10,965 bases of DNA, taken from Candidatus Kaiserbacteria bacterium. GTDB lineage: Bacteria; Patescibacteriota; Minisyncoccia; Phycocordibacterales; UBA2100. The position numbers and the translations under genes are program-made. The stretch covers positions 1 to 10,965 of the forward strand of contig JAFAPB010000028.1 of the NCBI GenBank assembly GCA_019247335.1. The letters are read 5' to 3'. Below are positions 7,444 through 10,965 of the stretch, piece by piece. A model generated the notes under the pieces. That model did not search any database and was not told the origin of the DNA. It saw only the letters and a program-made list of their open reading frames with translations. The stretch's first letter is position 1; every line of letters begins with the position of its first letter.

Positions 7444-7995
7444 ATGCGCTACGGGCCTGACATTGTAGAGCAGATACTGGACGAACTCAGGAAGGTTCCG
7501 AATATCCGCTACGTCTGCAACAAGGTCGGCATCGACCACAGCACGTTCTATCGCTGGATGGATATCCACCTGAGGTTCCACCAGATGGTTGAATTGGCGC
7601 TGTATGTCGGCAGACAGAAAATGAATGATGCGGCGGAGAGTGTGATCATCAACGGCATCCAGAATAATGACTTTCAGTCTGCAAAATACTTTTTGGCTCA
7701 CAACGACGAGCGGTATATCGGGGTCGAGCGCGTCAGGTACTTCCAGTATCTTGAGAATCACCGCCTAGAGTTTCTGCATAGGCGCGGGGACGACGACCCC
7801 ATGATCGAGGCGATGTTCAGCCATTTCCTGATGCTCGAACAAACACTTGATCCAGATATGGCCAAACAGGAGATGGCGATACTTGCGAGCGCCTTCTGTC
7901 ATCAGGAACCGAATCAAATCAAGTTGTTCAAGAATGAATACGAGCTATGGAAGCAAGTGAGAAAAGCTAAAGACCCAGAAGCTGCTTCTTCTTAG
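7444..7995 (+). CDS. Terminase small subunit-like HTH protein
   Basis: A 183-residue protein. An N-terminal helix-turn-helix lies at about 20-40 (YVCNKVGIDHSTFYRWM). A helical region follows with GRQKMNDAAESVIINGI (56-72) and NDFQSAKYFLAHNDERY (75-91), the pattern of phage TerS-like homeodomain proteins (phBC6A51 type). The C-terminal part is helical and charged. In phages such proteins bind packaging sites and recruit the large terminase; here no large terminase follows, so the present role is uncertain. The start is two bases after the methyltransferase stop, with the ten bases TTTAGGTATG overlapping that stop. The 3' end overlaps the convergent PH/SHOCT gene by 29 bases. An alternative is a transposase-type or regulatory HTH protein. 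Confidence 0.75.
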   Translation: MRYGPDIVEQILDELRKVPNIRYVCNKVGIDHSTFYRWMDIHLRFHQMVELALYVGRQKMNDAAESVIINGIQNNDFQSAKYFLAHNDERYIGVERVRYFQYLENHRLEFLHRRGDDDPMIEAMFSHFLMLEQTLDPDMAKQEMAILASAFCHQEPNQIKLFKNEYELWKQVRKAKDPEAASS

Positions 7996-8431
7996 CAGAA
8001 AACTCCTCGTCGGTAATTACGCCCTTGTCTCTAAGCTGGGAGAGTTTTTCCAGATCGTCTAAACCCGAAGAGTGCTGCGTATTTTTGCCGAATCGAGCAT
8101 CATTGATCGCTTGTTCCCACGGAGTGAAGTACGTCGTGAGACGCGAAAGATTTCCGATTGTCGCTGCGGTAAAGAACGAGAAGTGTTCAATCTTTGCGCG
8201 TTTCTCCTTGCCGCCTTCCTGATAGATAACAAACATGTGATCGACGCCCGTGCCGATACCTTTCTTGCAATTCACGCTCTGAATATCCTTTAGCGCGGTC
8301 GAGAACAGGCGCGTGCCGCTCTTCTTTGCAAAATACAGTTCCGTCTGCGAAAGCACGAGCGACCCATTGCCAGAACCGAATAGTCCGCCCTTGAATCTGA
8401 GGCCACTTTCCTTCTTGAGGACTTGTTCCAT
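7967..8431 (-). CDS. PH-like domain plus SHOCT domain protein
   Basis: A 154-residue soluble protein. Residues about 10-112 look like a bacterial PH/GRAM-type beta domain (GSLVLSQTELYFAKKSG ... LKDIQSVNCKKG ... HMFVIYQEGGKEKRAKIEHF). Residues 124-154 (LDDLEKLSQLRDKGVITDEEFSAKKKQLLGL in pattern) are a SHOCT helix pair, a short C-terminal module thought to help oligomerisation. No membrane segment or enzymatic motif is visible; the molecular function is unknown. The gene is transcribed towards the TerS-like gene and overlaps it by 29 bases tail to tail. It shares a 149-base divergent control region with the XRE gene, so the XRE protein could regulate it. Confidence 0.85.
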   Translation of the reverse strand: MEQVLKKESGLRFKGGLFGSGNGSLVLSQTELYFAKKSGTRLFSTALKDIQSVNCKKGIGTGVDHMFVIYQEGGKEKRAKIEHFSFFTAATIGNLSRLTTYFTPWEQAINDARFGKNTQHSSGLDDLEKLSQLRDKGVITDEEFSAKKKQLLGL

Positions 8432-8580
8432 AGTTAGCTTCTTTATTGATAAACCGTCCCTTCCTATCTCACTTTCGAGGTTCTGCGAAGGGGGTTACCA
8501 ACAGGGCCTTTTAGGCAGGCCTAGCATATCACGGATATTCCACTTTGGAATATCCCAATTCGGAATAGACGCTTAGGGGT
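8432..8580. promoter_or_regulatory. Divergent control region between PH/SHOCT and XRE genes
   Basis: This 149-base region must hold the promoters of both divergent genes. It contains GGCCT/AGGCC inverted arms (8505-8509, 8517-8521) and, near the XRE start, a strong palindrome listed separately. On the minus strand a TTTATCAA-type AT-rich box lies about 20 bases before the PH/SHOCT start. No convincing complete promoter could be fixed for either gene. Confidence 0.4.
8533..8555. promoter_or_regulatory. Palindromic operator candidate upstream of XRE gene
   Basis: GGATATTCCA (8533-8542) and TGGAATATCC (8546-8555) are perfect 10-base inverted arms with a three-base centre. A third partial half-site CGGAATAG (8561-8568) follows on the right. 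It lies 25 bases before the XRE start, the usual place for autoregulation by a small XRE dimer. The 8-mer TGGAATAT recurs at 10084-10091, upstream of the recombinase gene. Confidence 0.65.
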
Positions 8581-8799
8581 ATGAGAAAGTCCATTCATAC
8601 TGATGAGCGGGCCGGATTTGTGAAGCGGCTGAAGAAAGCTCGCATGGAGGCTGGCCTCACGCAGACCGAGGTCGCTGAAAAACTCGGCGCATCGCAGTCA
8701 TGGGTATCGAAAGTGGAACTCGGCGAATTGCGCGTCGAGGCGATCTGGCTCAACCGCTTCGCCAAGCTGTACGGCAAGAGCGTCAGCTATTTCCTCTAA
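8581..8799 (+). CDS. XRE-family HTH transcriptional regulator
   Basis: A 72-residue protein made almost only of a lambda-repressor-like helix-turn-helix: FVKRLKKARMEAGLTQTEVA (13-32), EKLGASQSWVSKVELGELRV (33-52), then the closing helices to YGKSVSYFL. The full five-helix domain is present with no extra effector domain. It should bind DNA as a dimer. The palindrome at 8533-8555 is its best candidate site, which suggests autoregulation and possible control of the divergent PH/SHOCT gene and of the recombinase beyond the insertion sequence (inference). The start is preceded by TTAGGGGT directly against the ATG. A strong terminator follows the stop. Confidence 0.93.
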   Translation: MRKSIHTDERAGFVKRLKKARMEAGLTQTEVAEKLGASQSWVSKVELGELRVEAIWLNRFAKLYGKSVSYFL

Positions 8800-8800
8800 C

Positions 8801-8830
8801 AAGAAAGCCGCGATACGACGCGGCTTTCTT
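8801..8830. terminator. Perfect 12-bp stem intrinsic terminator
   Basis: AAGAAAGCCGCG (8801-8812) and CGCGGCTTTCTT (8819-8830) form a perfect 12-bp stem with a six-base loop and a T-rich 3' side. It lies one base after the XRE stop. The symmetrical A/T flanks make it usable from both strands, so it also insulates against read-through from the transposase gene. Confidence 0.85.
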
Positions 8831-8840
8831 CGGGGCACTT

Positions 8841-8854
8841 CCCCGGATCGGCAT
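8841..8854 (+). repeat. Left inner terminal inverted repeat of the IS
   Basis: CCCCGGATCGGCAT is the exact reverse complement of 10040-10053. Together with CGGGG at 8831-8835 it can also form a small hairpin at the element edge. Confidence 0.8.
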
Positions 8855-8883
8855 GTGTTAATTATTCGATCACTCTGCGGCTG

Positions 8884-10023
8884 CTAGAATTGGATTCGGT
8901 CCGGGAAGACGATAGAGAGCTGGGCCATTATCTCGCTCCAATTCCGAACCGTATGCGTTTTGCCGAGAGACATATCGGCTTGCGCGAGCCATAGCAGTTT
9001 CATCAACGACTCATCGTGCGGAAACACGGTGGTCGTTTTTGTTACCTTGCGGAACTGGCGGTTAAGGTTCTCAATCGCATTGGTCGTGTAGATCATCTTT
9101 CTGATCGCGTGCGGATACGAGTAGAACGGCGCGATGTCTTCCCAGCGATTCTCCCAATTCTTCAGGTACGCGCGGTACTGCGGCCATCTCTCGCTGACCT
9201 GTTGCAGCGCTTCGCGTCCGGCCTCCTCGGATGGTGCGGTGTATACCAACATAAGATCTTTGCAGAAGGCTTCGCGGTCCTTGTGCGGGATGAACATCAT
9301 CGTGTGGCGTATCTGATGTACGATGCAGACCTGCACCTCCGACTGCGGATAGATCGTCTTTATGGCCTCGGGGAAACCTTTCAGGCCATCGACGCAGATC
9401 ATAAGGATGTCATCGACGCCGCGCGTCTTGATATCGTTCAGCACGCCGAGCCAGAACTTCGCCGACTCGGTCTCGCTGACCCAGATGCCGACGACTTCTT
9501 TCATTCCGTACTGATTTACGCCCATCGCAATATACGCGACCTTCGACGCGATCTTTCCGCCGTCTCGCACTTTGAAGTGCATGCCGTCGAGATACATCAC
9601 CGGATAGCACGACGACAATGGACGGGACTGCCACTCTTTCAGAAGCGGAAACACTTTGTCCGTAATCGTCGATACACCGGGCTGTGATATCTCGACTCCT
9701 TGGTGCGCTTTCATGTACGTGGAGATGTCGCGAGTCGTGAGGCCTTTCGCATAGAGCGAAATAACCATCGCCTCCTTCTCATTTGAGGCGACCTCGTACC
9801 ACGGGCTGATTCCCGGAGTCTGGCGGTTGATAATTTCTACTGCGGATAGCCGCTTGCCCATGCGCTTTCGCGGCGTTTCTGGCAATTCGGCTTCGGGCTC
9901 CTCCTTTGGCAGTCCGGCGAGCATCGGAGCCAATAGCTCCTGAGCGAAGGCTGCGGCGTCCTGCGGGGTGCGAAGAGCTTTAAGGCGGTCCTGGTATTCA
10001 GCGTGCGTAAGTACTTTTGTCAT
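8884..10023 (-). CDS. IS256-family (Mutator-type) DDE transposase
   Basis: A 379-residue transposase, complete for the family. The N-terminal half has the helix-turn-helix region KEAMVISLYAKGLTTRDIST (83-102). The catalytic triad is visible as D146 (MYLDGMHFK), D212 (ICVDGLKGFPEA) and E318 (TTNAIENLNR); the C-x2-H signature is CIVH (233-236). It should move the element by a copy-and-circularise mechanism, as known for IS256 relatives. I chose the ATG at 10023. The frame stays open further upstream to 10191, but that would run through the IS end into the neighbouring leader, so the longer start is rejected. No frameshift or stop breaks the gene, so it may be active. Confidence 0.97.
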   Translation of the reverse strand: MTKVLTHAEYQDRLKALRTPQDAAAFAQELLAPMLAGLPKEEPEAELPETPRKRMGKRLSAVEIINRQTPGISPWYEVASNEKEAMVISLYAKGLTTRDISTYMKAHQGVEISQPGVSTITDKVFPLLKEWQSRPLSSCYPVMYLDGMHFKVRDGGKIASKVAYIAMGVNQYGMKEVVGIWVSETESAKFWLGVLNDIKTRGVDDILMICVDGLKGFPEAIKTIYPQSEVQVCIVHQIRHTMMFIPHKDREAFCKDLMLVYTAPSEEAGREALQQVSERWPQYRAYLKNWENRWEDIAPFYSYPHAIRKMIYTTNAIENLNRQFRKVTKTTTVFPHDESLMKLLWLAQADMSLGKTHTVRNWSEIMAQLSIVFPDRIQF

Positions 10024-10039
10024 ACATTTTGATTGATTA

Positions 10040-10053
10040 ATGCCGATCCGGGG
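10040..10053 (-). repeat. Right inner terminal inverted repeat of the IS
   Basis: ATGCCGATCCGGGG pairs with 8841-8854. It overlaps a second perfect 8-bp-arm inverted repeat, GATCCGGG (10045-10052) with CCCGGATC (10061-10068), that crosses the estimated right edge of the element. Confidence 0.8.
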
Positions 10054-10063
10054 GCGAGTACCC

Positions 10064-10175
10064 GGATCGCGAGTATGCCAGAATGGAATATTAGAATCAC
10101 GCAGCGATTTGGGCCTGCAACAAGGGGTCCCGGGACGCTCTTGACTCCCCGAAGGGTCAGCGTCATCCCTTAGGT
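10064..10175 (+). promoter_or_regulatory. Leader/control region of the serine recombinase gene
   Basis: This 112-base stretch has no gene of its own. It contains TGGAATAT (10084-10091), the half-site of the XRE-gene palindrome. A small CCCC-GAA-GGG element lies at 10147-10156, resembling the one in the methyltransferase leader at about 6100-6110. TTAGGT lies directly before the ATG. A full promoter could not be assigned; insertion of the IS may have removed or replaced upstream control sequence. Confidence 0.4.
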
Positions 10176-10965
10176 ATGGAAACTGCAACAAGAGAAATAG
10201 GGATTATCGGACAAAAAGCCGTGCCGGAGGCGGTCAAAGTTAAGTACTGCCTATATGCGCGCAAGAGCACCGAGTCGGAAGAACGGCAGGTATTGTCTAT
10301 CGAGTCACAGATCAAAGAGATGCTTCAGCTTGCGGAGCGCGAGGGATTAGAGGTCGTCGCGATGAAGCGAGAATCACACTCGGCGAAAGAAACGGGCCAG
10401 CGTCCGGTGTTCAACGAGATCATCGAGGAGCTAAAGATCGGAAAGTATAACGGCGTGCTGACGTGGGCGGCAGATCGCATCAGCAGAAACGCAGGCGATC
10501 TCGGCAAGGTCGTCGATCTCATGGACTCTGGACGGTTGCAGGAAATACGGACGTATAGCCAGAGCTTTAGGAATAACCCAAATGAAAAGTTCTTGCTGAT
10601 GATTCTCGGGTCTCAGGCGAAGCTAGAAAATGACAATCGTGGCATCAACGTAAAGCGCGGATTGCGGACGCGCGTCGAGATGGGTTTGTGGCCAACGACT
10701 CCACCGACTGGATATCTGACGCAGCGGAGCATGGATAAGAAATGCCAAGTCGTGATCGATCCTGAGCGCGCCCCTATCATCAGAAAGATGTTCGAGAAGG
10801 TGGCGTACGAAAAATGGTCGGGGCGGCGCGTATACCACTGGCTGCGGTTTGAGCTGAATTTCCATACGACGGGCAACAAGCCGCTCGCGTGCGGCAATGT
10901 ATACCGCACGCTCACGAATCACTTCTATTACGGCGTATTTGAGTGCCCGACCAAAAGCGGCAACT
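10176..10965 (+). CDS. Large serine recombinase/integrase, 3'-truncated by window edge
   Basis: 263 residues are visible and the gene continues past the window. The N-terminal resolvase domain begins after a 22-residue extension with YCLYARKSTESEERQVLSIE; S31 is the expected nucleophile, next to R29. TWAADRISRNAGD (96-108) carries the other catalytic arginines (R101, R104). A long helix region follows to about residue 160. The Recombinase domain starts with KRGLRTRVEMGLWPTTPPTGY (160-180). Such proteins integrate or excise phages and integrative elements through serine-linked cleavage of att sites; the zinc-ribbon and coiled-coil parts would be downstream. It is the best evidence that this end of the window belongs to an integrative element. 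The start is the ATG preceded by CTTAGGT. Confidence 0.95.
   Translation, partial: METATREIGIIGQKAVPEAVKVKYCLYARKSTESEERQVLSIESQIKEMLQLAEREGLEVVAMKRESHSAKETGQRPVFNEIIEELKIGKYNGVLTWAADRISRNAGDLGKVVDLMDSGRLQEIRTYSQSFRNNPNEKFLLMILGSQAKLENDNRGINVKRGLRTRVEMGLWPTTPPTGYLTQRSMDKKCQVVIDPERAPIIRKMFEKVAYEKWSGRRVYHWLRFELNFHTTGNKPLACGNVYRTLTNHFYYGVFECPTKSGN

Larger units (their letters stand above)
8832..10063 (-). mobile_element. IS256-family insertion sequence, about 1.23 kb
   Basis: One transposase gene fills the element. The ends carry inverted repeats: CCCCGGATCGGCAT at 8841-8854 on the left matches ATGCCGATCCGGGG at 10040-10053 on the right over 14 bases. They continue outwards imperfectly (GGGGCACTT on the left, GAGTACCC on the right), so the outer limits are estimates. 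Size fits the family. No 8-9-base target duplication is seen at these limits. The left end begins two bases past the XRE terminator; the right end lies in the leader of the recombinase gene. Confidence 0.8.
6170..10965. mobile_element. Probable integrative or phage-derived accessory block (one end outside window)
   Basis: The genes between the gene-free region and the window end form a coherent accessory set: orphan ParB-methyltransferase, TerS-like gene, PH/SHOCT, XRE regulator and serine recombinase, interrupted by an IS256-type element. The four + strand non-IS genes share the TTAGG(GG)TATG start context, which none of the three intact genes to the left has. No att sites, capsid, portal or large terminase genes are seen, so the type of element is open and the left edge (somewhere in 5823-6169) is a guess. 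Confidence 0.45.

Noticed and set aside
9016..9687. 223-residue plus-strand open frame inside the transposase
   Set aside because: It is a shadow of the transposase coding strand; the DDE motifs are all in the minus-strand frame.
10024..10191. Upstream extension of the transposase to an ATG at 10191
   Set aside because: It would run through the IS terminal repeat and across the recombinase start on the other strand. The ATG at 10023 gives the family's normal N-terminus.
1..10965. CRISPR arrays, tRNA and rRNA genes
   Set aside because: No regularly spaced repeats, cloverleaf-like or rRNA-like sequence was recognised anywhere in the window.

Overview
The window looks like a piece of a Patescibacteria (Candidate Phyla Radiation) genome, probably a Parcubacteria or Kaiserbacteria-type lineage. 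This is an inference from gene content: two paralogous, very long, Cys-rich, Thr/Pro-linkered Ig-like surface proteins; a two-TM protein with the DUF5673 architecture; and a large serine recombinase of a type common in those genomes. No rRNA, tRNA or marker gene is present to prove the taxonomy.

Layout. (1) Positions 2-4664, + strand, GC-rich: the C-terminal half of one secreted multi-domain protein, then a complete 1024-residue paralogue with an N-terminal hydrophobic, prepilin-like segment. (2) Positions 4661-5822, - strand: a small membrane protein whose stop codon overlaps that of the large surface gene, and a beta-phosphoglucomutase-like HAD hydrolase. (3) Positions 5823-6169: a 347-base gene-free stretch with a sigma70-like promoter and short repeats. 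(4) Positions 6170-10965: accessory DNA with mobile-element character. It holds a ParB-like/DNA methyltransferase fusion, a terminase-small-subunit-like HTH protein two bases behind it, a convergent PH-like/SHOCT protein, a small XRE regulator with a palindromic operator candidate and a strong terminator, an IS256-family insertion sequence, and the start of a large serine recombinase that runs off the window.

How the parts may work together. The two surface proteins are probably an adhesin or cell-surface pair made by tandem duplication. The accessory block resembles a degraded phage-like or integrative element: serine integrase, XRE switch, ParB-methyltransferase and TerS-like gene, but no large terminase or structural genes. 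The IS256-type element lies between the XRE terminator and the recombinase leader, so it probably separated two formerly adjacent genes.

The most unusual signals are in gene starts. Three genes of the left part have a -10 box ending 6-7 bases before the ATG, the geometry of leaderless mRNAs. All four + strand genes of the accessory block have TTAGG(GG)T directly against the ATG. Also notable are a DPIY in place of DPPY in the methyltransferase catalytic motif, a 7-bp-arm inverted repeat over the -10 and start codon of the big surface gene, and palindromes shared between distant places.
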